This document shows, in pieces, positions 51,591 through 63,333 of a stretch of 64,000 bases of DNA (position 1 is the first letter of the stretch; every line of letters begins with the position of its first letter). A model generated the notes under the pieces. That model worked only from the letters and a program-made list of their open reading frames with translations. It made no database searches and was not told where the DNA came from. A program made the position numbers and the translations under genes. Origin of the DNA: Phaseolus vulgaris (Eukaryota > Streptophyta > Magnoliopsida > Fabales > Fabaceae); the NCBI RefSeq assembly GCF_000499845.2, contig NC_023759.2:46160672-46224671 (forward strand). Direction: 5' to 3'.

Positions 51591-52119
51591 TCACTTGTTA
51601 ATGTAGTCTTTCAAAATGTGATTATTGTCTTCGAGAGCTGCATTCCTTCGCCAATTGATCACTGCTTTAGAAACCGTGGCATTAGCCTTACGAATTTCGT
51701 CAGCAGAAAACTTGTGCTCTATGATTCCCAAGGGTCCAGGCTGCAGCACCTTAATCACAGTTTCCATTTCTTGCTCAACTTGTCTGTCGCAAACACAAAG
51801 GAATAAATCGACTTTAACGGAGCGGAACCCTAACAATTTTTTTAAGGAAAAAAGAAGAAGTAAAGTGATGATATTTTATATCACTAGAAAACGAAGAATA
51901 TTAGAGAAGACGATGGGTTAGTTACCGTATTAGCGCGGAAAAGGGCAGCGAGCTTCGAAACCCCGCCATAGACAACCTCACAGTCATCGTCACACTGCAC
52001 CAGAAGACGGAGCAGGATCCAAATCCAAGACTGTTTAGATTGGTACGGCGTCGTATCGGCTTTGCACAGAGGGCCAGACACTGATTGGGCTTCCACGTGG
52101 AACATGATGGCTCAACAGA
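51591..52119 (-). CDS. small conserved plant protein of unknown function, 5' exon abutting a MITE
   Basis: The last exon, 51783-51591 (acceptor GTTTGCGACAG), encodes QVEQEMETVIKVLQPGPLG, then IIEHKFSADEIRKANATVSK and WRRNAALED, ending LKDYINK and TGA. I recognise this as a conserved plant C-terminal segment but cannot give a function. The preceding exon ends at 51926 (CG|GTAACT). Phase 2 joining selects the frame ending SSLPFSALIR, an arginine- and serine-rich stretch that could be a plastid transit region. In that frame no ATG precedes the MITE boundary at 52119 except one inside the MITE itself. In another frame an ATG at 52105 (MFHVEAQSVSGPL) gives an open exon but needs a different acceptor or a frameshift. 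The 5' structure is therefore unresolved. Confidence 0.55.
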
Positions 52120-52437
52120 GGCTGTTTCTTCCTGCACCTTCGTATATTCTTCTCCCACCTCCATACATTTTCATATTTCCAAAAATACCCCTCTAATATT
52201 TTGCATTACATAATCCAGAAGCCTTTTTTCAAATGCATTATTAGTTTCTGAATTATGTAATGTGGAAGTCTTTTTTAGTTTATGGATTAAATAATTCGGA
52301 AGTCTTTTTTCAAATGCGTGTCCAGATTACATAGTCCGAAAAGTACTCTATGGGGTGGCACAAGAAGGTTAAAAAGGTATTTTCACGTTGTGTATGGGGT
52401 GGAAGAATAACCTATGGAAGTACAGGAAGAAATAGTC
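52120..52437. mobile_element. Mutator-like MITE, family A copy 3
   Basis: A 318-bp element with left end GGCTGTTTCTTCCTGCACCT and right end GTACAGGAAGAAATAGTC. The perfect 9-bp duplication CTCAACAGA lies at 52111-52119 and 52438-52446. The internal ATTATGTAATxxGGAAG palindromes are as in copies 1 and 2, with about 50 bp missing. It is inserted directly at the 5' exon of the small conserved gene at 51.6-52.1 kb. Confidence 0.88.
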
Positions 52438-52446
52438 CTCAACAGA

Positions 52447-53480
52447 ATATGGGTTTAGCAGTTCAAATAAGAAAAGGCTTTTTCATACTGCACCCCCATT
52501 TTCGAAATGTACTCCCTTAATTAGATGAAATAACTGAATTGCCCTTATGAATTTAAATTCTTCTTTCTCCTCTTCCCATTTTTGTTTTCCCCACTCTATT
52601 CCGTTGTTGGGTTCATTCTCGGTCCACATCGTTGCCATCACCATTATCCTGTTGTGTTCATTCTCGGTCCACATCTTCCTTGTTGCATCACATCGTTGCC
52701 ATCACCATTATCCGTTTTGCAGCATTGTTGTTGTAGAAGAAGAGACGGAGAACGCTCCAGAAGAAGAAGAAAAGAGAACGGGTGTTGTGAAAAAAAACTC
52801 ATTTTCTAAGAAAAAAGTTGTGTCTTGAAAAATTTATTATGAAAAACTCAATATAAAAACGCACTATAGAAGATATTATATTCCATTGTGAAAATCTTGT
52901 TTCCAAAAATCCTGTTATGAAAATCTCCTGAAAAATTTCTTGAACGACTAATCCAAGAATTACTTTAAGAAATGTAGTGGAGAGAGGAAAATTTGAGCAC
53001 AAATTTGTATAAATTCAAAGAGGTAGGTGTATCTTCTGGTTGAGAATAGAGAACTAAATCCTCTAAATATAAGTTCCATACCACCCCTCAGACCTAAAAG
53101 TGACCCTTTAACATTGTTGCGTGTTAAAATGGAGTTGGAAATAAATAATTATTACAGTTGGAGTTTACATGTTCTTCACTCTAGCCAATTATAGCCGACA
53201 GTAAAATGAATATTTTTTTTGCCTGTTTCGTGTATATTACTTTCCCTCTCAGGTGCATCCTAATAATTATGGTTCTCCGAAAGCATTTGCATACTAAAAT
53301 TGTGATATATATATTGAGCTTCTTAGAAGGGTAATGATAATAGTGTGAACACAGGCAGCTAGTGAGCAACATAGTTAAAAAAAGTGTTGACTGGAAAATA
53401 GACAGAATCACAGCATGCACTAAGCATTACTACTATGTTTTTACGCATACTGTACATGAATTATGGCGTATATGATATAG
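52447..53480. other. intergenic between two minus-strand genes
   Basis: It contains the duplicated phrase CATTCTCGGTCCACATC (twice near 52612 and 52659) together with CATCGTTGCCATCACCATTATCC, also twice, making a short tandem duplication of about 47 bp. The rest is presumed 3' UTR of the NPH3-like gene and unassigned DNA. Confidence 0.45.
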
Positions 53481-56400
53481 TTATGAAACGGAGTGGCGTC
53501 TTCGCTTTGGAAAAGGGAAGCGAGTTTCTGAACTAGCCTTCCCACCAATTGGCTTAATGCTATTTATCCTGAATAGAGCATTCAGCTTACTCAGCTTTCT
53601 GGTGAATGATTTGAACAACTTGTTAGCAGGGTGAGACTTAACAAGCTCCTGCTTCATACACACATGGTCTTTCTCCAAGTCAGTCAGCCTCATTCTCATT
53701 CTTGCTACTTCAAGCTTCAGTTCTCTGTTCTCTCTTCTCACTGATGCATAGTTATCTCTAGGGGAAATTGCTCCACTCCCTGCACCGCTTCCTGAACGCT
53801 GAGGAAACTGCCCAAAGAACAACTGGTTGTGCCCTCCATTCATGGCGTTTCGAAGCCTCATTTGCTCGAAGTAAAGCACCTGCACCACCATCTGCACTGG
53901 TAGCCTTTCATTCTGTGCTGCATGGCTGCATGCTTCTTGAGATAGTTTCTGACAATCAATGGTTTTGCATAACCTGTACCTCTCTGACTCCTTCATGTTT
54001 GGATGAACCTATATCATAAGAAAACAAACAACACTTTCACATTGGTCATACCAACCAATTGATGTGAGTTATTCTCACCTTAAGGAAGATGTCAACAGCT
54101 CTAATGCATAAAAATTTAAGTCTTTTTTCAAAGCTTAAACATGATGGGAGTTATTTTCTTTTCACCTTAAGGAAGATGTCAACAGCTCTGTAGAGTCCAT
54201 CACTTGCAACACGTGCATGATCTGGAAGTAGTTCTGCAAGTGCTGTGAATTTTGAAGGCAGCAGGTTTGAGTCTAGAGCTACTTCAGCTAGATAACTGTC
54301 CAGCAATTTCGATACCTTTGTGATTGAGCTTTGTTTTGGAGATCCAGGACTGTCAAAATCATACATTTGGCTTTCATCAATGTAGTTATCACTATCTTCT
54401 CCATCCTCCTCGTCCATGTTTAGATAAATAGAAAAGATCCTCAGAATTGAGTCAGTGTCATACATCGTGTTGTGGGTGTTTTGGGGTGAGTTTGTTGGGA
54501 TTAAGATGTCTTCAAGAATTGCCTGGTCAAGTTGAAGACTAATTCGCCTCTCTAAATCAGATTTGCAAGGAGTTGATGCAGGTGCTGCTATTGCAGCTTT
54601 CAGCAAACTTGAGAGGAATCCCATTGGAACAGGGCTTTTCCTTGAGTGAGTTGGGAGTAAGCCAACTATGGTTTCAACAACGACTCTTTGCTTCTTTTGC
54701 AATTCCATGTCATGAAGACTTCCTTTCACCACTTGGGGGTCTCTAACACCAATCCCCTGAAGAGAACCATGTGCATAGTTCATCAATATCTTGCTGATCA
54801 TTTCCTGTTTTAGTCCCTTTGACTTAACAACGGATACAACTCGTTGGAAGAACTCAAGACTAAGAACATTGAAAGACTTCCCCCACCAATCTGAGGGTGT
54901 TTCTGGCTCCATGGTTGGTGTGGTTTTGGAAGGGAAAGTGTGATCAAGTTTTAGTAATCCAGATGTAAGCTGCTCTTTGCACGCGTTGTTTGCAATTGCA
55001 TTGATTAGCTTATTGACTAGGTTTATTTCCTCTGACATTGGAAGAAGAGTCTCACAACTGTGGAGAACATATACTGTGCTTGATATGTTAGGGAGCACTG
55101 TGTCCCTTAGGTATGCTTCAACTCTGGATTCTAAGTTTTTTTCTGCAAATTCTTCGGTCATTTCAAGAAAATGAGCCGTGCAACGTAGCAAGGCAACATT
55201 TGAGAGAGTGAACTCAACATTGACTCCATAGCAAAATTTGGCAGCTAGCTCAAATGCCTCTGCTCCACCTGGCACATTTGGGAGACTTATGCGTAAAACT
55301 TTTGAATCTTTTGCTTCTAGCAGCAGCTTCCGAATTCTTCCACTCCGAGAAACGAGAGGAAACTAGTGGAAAAATTGGTACACTTAGTACACAGTGAAAA
55401 CTGAAAATCTTTAACTCTTCTGTTTTTTCTCATTGTACAGCAATTTTCTTATTTTTCTTTTTCTCTTTCTAAACAAACTCATGCAGAGAAACCATGAAAA
55501 AACCATAGCATATCAGCCCAAAAAAAGCATAGAGCATTATGTTCATGATTCTGTTATCTCTTACTAACCATTAATAGTGCTAGTGGACTAAGGTTGGGCA
55601 TTGATGCTTACGATGCATACATTAAAAATATTTAAAACATAAGATTGGTTACATACGTTTGAAAGCAAAAAAAAAAGTACTGATCAACTCTGAAAAAAGC
55701 CAAAATATTCATGAACCTCTAAGATCGTGAACCTAAGAATGGCAGGTAGTTTCCTTTACCTTGTGAAGTGCGAAAGCTGATGCTCCTACCTCGATGGTGA
55801 GATCACTAGATACGTCAGATATTGGCCTGCAAAAATCAAATCTGGCTGAATCACTACATAACATAGAACCTGGAAATTTCAACATAAAGCAAAAACTACA
55901 GCTGCAGGCATACATATTACCAAAATTAAATTATCAAAGACCATGAAATAACCTCTACCAGAATGTTTGTTTGCAATTTAATGTAAAATTGGAACTCAAG
56001 CCATGTGCTCTCTACAACCAAAGAGACAACTTAATCTTCCAATGTCAAAGTCCTAGGCGTGAATGACCCCAACTCAATAAATACAGAATTTGGGCAAGAC
56101 TATAAATAGGCACACTACTGCAGACACAACATGTTTACAATAGTTTAAAGTCAAATTGATATTTAAGAGTTAATTGGTTGTGTCACTGTAGTGGAACCCA
56201 TGGATGCAAATCATTGAACATCTAAGATAAGAAGGGGAAATCAATTTTGGAGCCACAGGGTGATGTTAACACCTGTCTTGATCTGTGTGCAGCCAAAGGG
56301 TTTTCATTTTTCTCATAGTCGGTGAGCTCCAATTACATCATCTCCTCACTCATTTAGGGCCTAAAGATAATAAAAGCACGAGAATAATTGGCAGACAATA

Positions 56401-56979
56401 TTAATTGTCGTTCACATTGCTGACAGCAGATGAGATCTGAACATTCACCATGCAGCACCATACCGCTGTCAGGTGGGTGAAGCACCACATCAAGGTCAAT
56501 GTTACATCTTTATCTACCAATCTCTGTGTTTTAACCCATATCACCATATCCAACAAGTGTTGTTTTCTACCATAAATTTGGACAGCCTGTGACTATGTCA
56601 GATAAGAAAATTTTAGAACATTGAAATGTGCCACACGCAGGGATCCCTGAATCAGCTAAGAGCTCCATTCTCCTTCTAAACCTACTTTCATAGTTGAACT
56701 CGAAACCACTTACTAATTTAGAACATCTATGTATCAGTTGAAAGAGAGACTCAACTATTCACAAGGCTAATATGATCATTGGAAAATAAGAAAAAACATC
56801 TCCCTCGTTAATGAATCTAAATGCTAGACCACGTACGGTTGCAATCAACACTAATGCAGCAAAACATGGTGTGAATTAGAAGATTACCATTCGGTGGCAT
56901 GTCTTATGCTGGAGCTTGGACGAAAGGTCCTTTTTCCTGAAATGCTAGGCTTCAATTCACCAACTGTTACCACTCCCAT
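53481..56979 (-). CDS. NPH3/RPT2-family BTB protein, four exons
   Basis: A predicted 627-residue plasma-membrane-associated adaptor of CUL3 ubiquitin ligases. Exons (minus) are 56979-56888, 55826-55760, 55362-54166 and 54008-53481. All are GT-AG and all phases match. Exon 1 gives [19 protein letters not shown] to ATEW. Exon 2 gives [20 protein letters not shown], the start of the BTB fold, continued in exon 3 by [19 protein letters not shown] and [20 protein letters not shown]. The NPH3 domain follows, with [19 protein letters not shown] and [20 protein letters not shown]. Exon 4 completes it ([34 protein letters not shown]). A C-terminal coiled coil spans about 540-576. The N-terminus matches the Arabidopsis At1g03010 type as I remember it. 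Relatives act in phototropism and auxin transport; this member's job is not known from sequence. Confidence 0.95.
54076..54103 (-). repeat. duplicated exon end with splice donor inside the NPH3-like intron
   Basis: The last 20-odd bases of exon 3 plus its donor (plus-strand CACCTTAAGGAAGATGTCAA and following CAGCTCT, at 54163-54189) recur 84 bp away at 54079-54105, inside the third intron. The copy carries its own GTGAGA donor, a better match to the plant consensus than the GTGAAA of the functional exon. Confidence 0.75.
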
Positions 56980-57685
56980 GAGGGATACTCTTCAAATAGC
57001 ACCAACCCCACTAAAGAACACTGCACCCTGCTAGTGATGTGACTATGTTATGGACGTAAACGTCTAAACGACCATATCAGATGAATCGAAACAAAAGCAT
57101 AGACACATTTCATGCGGCTCTTGATTTCTTCTTCTGTGAGTAGAAAGTTGAAGTGAAGTGTAAGTCACATGAAGCCATGCAGGCCTAAAGGATGGAGAAT
57201 ATGAGTTGGAAACATACTTTATAATCTTAAATGAAGGTAAACGCAGTGTGCTTGCACTTTTCGGTGAAAGGTATAAGTGGTCTTCGCTTTTCTTTACATG
57301 GTTTTTGTCTAAGAAATTGCAGGAAACCACAAGGGTGGCATGCTTTTATGAATTGTGATGATGACACAGTAGCTAAAGATATCCACGTAAAGAATGGCAT
57401 AAAATAAGCAAGTATATTATGTGTAAAGCTTGCTAAAGTTGGATTAAAAGAATGAGTAGGATTGCATGTTATAATGCGATACCTGGTAGATATATATAGT
57501 ACTAATCAACTCAAAGTGCGTGCATAATCTTAAATTTAAAAGGACATGCTATGCTACTCATATCACCTAATGTTACAACATATTTTAAAACAGAGGACAG
57601 ATAGAAAAACACACGAAAAAAATGGTTGTTTTTTTTTGGAACTTTATATAAGATTCAAAATTGAAAGATTGAAAGTATGATATAT

Positions 57686-58790
57686 TTTTAAAATAATATT
57701 AGGTAAAGTGTGACTAGGTGCACCATTCACAAATATTTTTTCTTCTTAATTATATATGAATTCGTAGAATAATTAATTAATTCATTAAAAGTCTATTATA
57801 TTTAGGAGTTGTACCGGTACTGGGCGAGGCCGGGACCCACCTGCCTGCCCGACTCCCAGTCAAGCCTGACCGAGAGACTGATAAGTCAATATCTTCAGAA
57901 ATCTGGCCGAACGACCGGCAGACCGAGACCTCTGTATACTTGACCGACTGACGAATGGCCGAGACCTTCGTATACTTGGCCGACTGACGAATGGCCGAGA
58001 CCTTTGCATACTTGGCCGACTGACGAGTGTCCGAAACCTTTGGAGACTTAACTAAGATGGTCGAAGACCACACTTATTTGGCCGATGGCCTATCCTCACC
58101 ATGAGAATGTGGCCGACGGCCGAACCCTATTACGATTAACGCTCAAACCGAGATCAGTAAAGCTAATCCATCATCAAGAATTAGGTAATGCAACCCTAAG
58201 CGGTATCCACCTCGATAAACGGGCCCAACAAGGTAGGCCCATTAGAATAATATAAATAGCACGCATTCCAAGGAGTAAGGTATGTCATTATTACTGTTCA
58301 CCTACCTGAGAGCTAACCGCCCGCCTTACTGACTTGAGCGTCGGAGTGCCTTCACAGGTACCCCACCATCCGGTGTTCACCCGACGACCGAGTCCCGAGT
58401 GCCGAAGGGTAAACAGAAGAAAGAGAAGGATCCTAATTCATCACCCAGCCACCTGCCCGACCGAAGGAAGGAGAAGAAGACTTCAACAGTTCTTTAGGTC
58501 CCATCTCCCTAGCAGGAACAGGAGTAACTAGTGGCTAACCAGCACCCCACCTATAAATTAAAACCCAAGCACAAATATCTAAATCTGAGGCAAAGGAATA
58601 ACTATCTTGACGTAGAATAGACAGGTGTATGATTGGAGCTAGCTTATTAAATGCAATAGCAATTGAACTTCGTATTAAAGAATAAAATAGCTTTATCAAA
58701 ATGTTTATTATATCATTAATAACAAATATTTAATGTATTAAAAATATTAAATTTATTCTCCAATGTGTTTTAAAAAAAAAAATCACTAAA
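57686..58790 (+). repeat. direct duplication, copy A (interrupted by a solo LTR)
   Basis: Without the LTR at 57810-58520 and its 5-bp repeat, this copy aligns with copy B at 59686-60075 throughout. Shared text includes AAATAATATT, GTGTGACTA, TTCTTCTTAATTATATA, CCAGCACCCCACCTATAAAT, CTTGACGTAGAATAGACA and ATTGGAGCTAGCTTATTAAA. The two copies start exactly 2.0 kb apart. No coding content or terminal inverted repeat is evident. Confidence 0.75.
57810..58520 (+). mobile_element. solo LTR (711 bp) with internal 36-bp tandem repeats
   Basis: It starts TGTACCGGTACTGGGCGAGG and ends CTCCCTAGCAGGAACA, with short inverted ends TGTACC/GGAACA. The 5-bp duplication GGAGT lies at 57805-57809 and 58521-58525. 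Copy B of the surrounding duplication shows the unoccupied site. The upstream part has about 3.5 units of a 36-bp repeat (CTTGGCCGACTGACGAATGG, 57929-58040). A TATA-like AATATAAATAGCACG sits near 58250, followed by GAGCGTCGGAGTGCCTTC as in the 12.4-kb LTR. It is GC-rich against the local AT-rich background. The superfamily is probably Ty3/gypsy, by style only. The frame starting MSVGVPSQVP is not a gene. Confidence 0.88.
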
Positions 58791-59685
58791 AAGCGTAATT
58801 TCTTCAGTTTATTATTAAACTGAATATAAATATTTTTATTTAAAGTCTGATCTCATTGTCACAATTTCATTTAAAAGAAGTTATTTTTTGGGAGATTGAC
58901 TTTAGTTTGGAACACGTCGTAGATGAAAATTGTATGTGGTAGAACGACTTTAATTCAATTTGAGAAAAAAAATATGGGTAAAGTTGATATGATTTTAATT
59001 AAAATTTTGATTAATGTTGAATTGAAGATGTTTATAAGTGGGGAGCAATGCTATATTTTTTATATTTTGATGATAACAAAAGTTATTTTAATAATTTATG
59101 ATAATATTGAAACATCTAAACAATGTTTTATTTTACAGTATCTATAATATGATATATAATTTATTAGATGAGTTGAACATCTATAACATATATCTATAAT
59201 AGATAAACAAATTAAATATATGACAATCTTTAACTGTGAAATTGAAAACAAATTTATTTTTAATATACATGTTCGCTATCTACACTTTCAATGTGAAAAT
59301 AATTTTTGAAATTATCTTTTATCGTGTTTGTACATGTATTTGTATAAATAATTGAAAATATCTAATACCGTGAATGTGGCGCAAAATATAAAACGAGAAT
59401 ACTATAAATTTAAGTATTGATTTTTTTTACTAAACTATATTGCAATTTTTTTAATTAGCTTTTACAAATAAATTTGAAAAAAAAAATAAAAGGATTGTAT
59501 TTTTTTTTTTTAGAGTTTAATGTTAAAAAGACAAAGATAAGCTAAAATAAAATTTAAAAAAAAACTATTATTAACTCTCAATACCACAAAGGAGGAAGAA
59601 TCATATCATTTAATAAAGATAACTATTAAAAAAAAAATACAAGACTATACATTAAACTTGTATAAAAATAGTCTTACAAAACAAT

Positions 59686-60075
59686 TTTTAAAATAATATT
59701 GATAAAGTGTGACTAAGTGCACCATTCGCAATTTTCTTCTTCTTAATTATATACGAATTCGTAAAATAATTAATTAATTAAAAAGTCCATCGTATTTAGG
59801 ATTAACTAGTGACCAACCAGCACCCCACCTATAAATTGAAACCGAGGCACAAATATCTAAATTTGAGGCAAAGGAATAATTATTTTGACGTAGAATAGAC
59901 ACAGTGTATGATTGGAACTAGCTTATTAAATGCAACAAAAATTGAAGTTCGTATTAAAGAATGAAATAGCTTTACCGAAATAATTATTATGTCCTTAATG
60001 AAAAAACATTCAATACATTAAAACATATTAAAGTTATTTAAGGATTATTGTCCAATATGTTTAAAAAAAAAAGTC
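59686..60075 (+). repeat. direct duplication, copy B (uninterrupted)
   Basis: The intact counterpart of copy A, reading TCGTATTTAGGATTAACTAG across the point where copy A was split by the solo LTR. It serves as the empty-site control for that insertion. Confidence 0.75.
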
Positions 60076-62940
60076 TCTTAAATAAATATATATGAGGTCA
60101 CAATTACTGAATGCGACAACTGTTGGATGAATCATGATCTTTGGCTGCGTACATCTCGTGGTCATCATGAAACCATCCATTTCTTTTGTCCAATGTCTGA
60201 ATACAGTCCATGTAGTAATCAGCACAAGAAAATAATATATTAAATTTAAGATATTTTATTAATTTGTTTTGTGATTTTAGGTCGCAGTTTCCTTCATTTT
60301 ACGGGAACTATTTCAGGTGTTACATGAATAAATACAATTTTAAAAAATAATTTGGTTGATATTAGGCTGCGTCAGAATAAAATAAAGTAAAATACAAAAC
60401 TATATGTGTTTTCTTGTTTCTAGTTTTAATATTTTTAAAAATATCTAATTGGTGGAAAATTGTAGGAAGTGGTGGTTGACAAAATGTAAGTATCTCGTTC
60501 AGAAAATGGGGGAAAAACGTAAAAATCAACCCCTGACAATGTAACTAAATTGAACTCTGCATGCAATGTACTCTTGTCAGAATGCAACAAGCTTTAGACA
60601 TGTGATAGTACAAAAGAGACTAATTATCCTTATTTTCTTCATAGTTAGTTCCGAAAGCACAACTATGATGTAGTGGTTAACCACTACCATTTTTCTTCTT
60701 CTTACTTTTACGGGAAAGTGGATTAAAAACAAAGTATAATTTGTTTTTAGTTTTTTTTCTCTCTCTACTCAAAGTTTTGTTTAATGAAAAAGTATATTTG
60801 ATGATTTATGTGTATTTGATTTGCAGGATAAGGCAAAGGCAATGCAGATTCCTGCATCTAGACGTGAGACATAGGAAACTCATATGCATTCAATTTGAAT
60901 TCTGAGTCTTGTCACAGTAAACCTTTTTGTTCATCCTTTCTCAAGTAGCTCTGTTTGTTGCTTTCCAAAGTTCTAAAAACTAATGGCTCTATCATAAATC
61001 ACACAATTAAAGTTGAGACTTCTATAACATTTTGAAGCAATATGACATAAAATTGTTCCTCTTCAATTGAAGCAAAGAGAGTTGTTATTACAAAGTGAAT
61101 TTTAAGTCTAACAATGTGGGATCTTCAACACATTCCTCACGCCGCTGAGATTGTCAACTCGTGCGTGAGACTATATATTATGAGTGATCCGATAGCGACC
61201 CGATAGCAGGTGTCACGATAAGTCCAACACAAATACTCGTTAAGATAAACTCGAAATGGTTGTGATACCATGTTATGAAGTAGACTTTAAGTCTAACTCA
61301 ACTTCATAAAATCAGCTCAATGAGATAAGATTTACATTGAAAAAGATTTTAATTTTTAGTCGATGATCTTTCACCGTTGTAAGGAAAGCCTTATATTAAA
61401 TTGCTAGTGATGCAGTAAATGATATAGACACAGAAAGTGGAAAAAGTTATAAAAAACAAAAAAACATTTTGACAGATTGGGTTGAAAGAGGGGTATGCAT
61501 GATTAGACATTAGTGCAGTGTGGAAAGAAGATGAAGAATGATGATGTGCAGCAGCATTGGAGCCCACCCTTTTCATGAAGACTTGTGAGGACTGGGCTCA
61601 CACACTCCAATTCTATGCAGGTAAACCTTCTAGTATTCACCTTTTGCTTCCCTTATTATTAGAGCTCACTATAGCCTCCATTTAGCTCTCAGAATCTCAA
61701 TATTTTATATATCTTTATGTCTCGTTCTTGTTATATAAGATCTGTTAAAACTACAAAGTGAAAATAAAATCAAATTTAAATAAGTCGACATCATTATTGT
61801 AACATAAGCATGCGCGACGGGGTTAATGAAACATTCAACTAATTTACCAAATCGGATCCTCCATCAATTATTTATTTAATCATTAAAACCAATGTCATCA
61901 TTCTCAAAAAGTATAACAATTCAATCAGAAGAATAAATATTAATTAATGCATTTAATAATGAGAATCACAGCAACAAAATCAAAATCAGTAAAACATCAA
62001 CAACTTATATATCTTGTATTCAAAAGTATTTGCGATTTTTTTAATAATAACAATTTCACCATAAAACTACCTTTTTCAGTCACTTCAAAGGGAAAGTTAG
62101 AGTGTACACCAACCAAAAAAGTATATAGGAAAGTCAATATATAAAAAAAAAACTATCATTAGAAACATAGCATTTAATTGAAAAAGGAAGGGGAAAACGT
62201 AATAAGGAAACATTAATCCGCAAAAAAAGCAAAGAAAACAAAAGCTAATGCAACCTAATAATTAGTATCAAACAAGTTAACCAAAGTTTGGGGTTTAAAC
62301 ATCCCAAGATAGGATTAATTGCCTAAAAACTACAAATTCATATAATATAATATGCCAACATCTATTTGAATTCATTGAGAAGCTTCTAATGTCCTTGTAA
62401 TTTGAGACATATTTAAAAATATTACTAAACTTGTCTATAGGAGATGGAATTTTGTTCAAAGTGGGTTTAGGCCTTTGACTCCTGAACCCTTGTTGAAGCA
62501 AGAAACCACTTATGTTTTTCAGTCTGCAAATAAAGTTTAGTTACTTCTCCTACCTCAATTAACTACTTTTTCTTCTAATAGCTTTAAAAAACAAAATACG
62601 AGTAACTCACTTGTTTACCTTAAACAGAGAAGAAAACACTAGACTAGGTAAACATAAAATGTAATAAAGATACAAGTGAACGATTAATACAAGAGTATCT
62701 ACAATGAAACAACAAGCTCGGGTTTCTTTATTATTTTTAATAATGTTACGCACTTTTTTTATAATGTTATAATATCCTTTGCTTGCCAAGATTACTCAAA
62801 AACAATTTCTACAACAAAAGCTAATATTATTTATATTAGATTTATCTGTGCTTAAAAAATATTGTAAAAAAATATTTTATTTTTAAGTGATTGTTTTATA
62901 AACAAAATTAGCGTGTTTGTTTATAATTATAGAAATATTT
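60076..62940. other. intergenic with one TRIM remnant
   Basis: Mostly AT-rich DNA. A minus-strand frame at 61391-61576 starts MKRVGSNAAAHHHSSSSFHT but has no recognised family and ends in hydrophobic, AT-biased text. The TRIM at 61.1-61.3 kb is listed separately. Confidence 0.4.
61083..61345 (-). mobile_element. TRIM element, truncated
   Basis: On the minus strand an LTR end (TATGAAGTTGAGTTAGACTT, AAAGTCTACTTCATAACA) is followed by TGGTATCACAAC, a diverged initiator Met-tRNA primer site. The internal stretch (CGAGTTTATCTTAACGAGTA, GGTCGCTATCGGATCAC) follows, then a GCGTGAGGAA purine tract and TGTTGAAGATCCCACATTG, the start of the second LTR, which breaks off after about 40 bp. Confidence 0.65.
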
Positions 62941-62945
62941 TTTTT

Positions 62946-63232
62946 GGTTGTTTCTTCCTGCATCCCATTATTACTCTTCATTTACTTTTGAAATCTCAAA
63001 ATTATCTTTTGTATTTTATTTTAAAATGCAGCTTCCATAGCAGTGTGTGAGTTGTAGGTGGAATTGTGGAGGTTGTGCAAAGGTTAAGTTCGATGAAAAT
63101 ACTGTGGAGCTACTAATGGTGTTGAGAAGGTAATGCAAAGTTATTTTCTAAAATAGACACTACAAAAGAGAAAAACCTCCTAAGGGTCATTTTCGTTATT
63201 TCATGTTGTTGATGGAATGCAGAAGGAAATCC
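62946..63232. mobile_element. degraded Mutator-like MITE
   Basis: The left end GGTTGTTTCTTCCTGCATCC and the right end GGAATGCAGAAGGAAATCC are partial inverse copies resembling family A ends. Both sides abut runs of 8-9 T, which could be the duplication but are uninformative. The interior lacks the family A palindromes. Confidence 0.45.
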
Positions 63233-63333
63233 TTTTTTTTTCCTTACAAGAAAGAGTAAACTAGAAAAAGATTAAGTTGTCATTGTGATATTTTTGTTAT
63301 TTGCACACACATTTTGCTCACCCAAAATAACAA

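Noticed and set aside
57777..58073. Minus-strand frame with repeated KYTKVSAIRQS units
   Set aside because: It is the translation of the 36-bp tandem repeats in the solo LTR; a 36-bp period keeps any frame open.
61391..61576. Frame beginning with a His/Ser-rich stretch, considered as a small secreted peptide
   Set aside because: It lacks a signal peptide at the start and decays into AT-biased hydrophobic codons; there is no family match.
61557..61605. GAGCCCA...TGGGCTC inverted repeat as a miRNA hairpin
   Set aside because: The stem is only 7-8 bp with a loop of about 28 nt, too short for a plant miRNA precursor.
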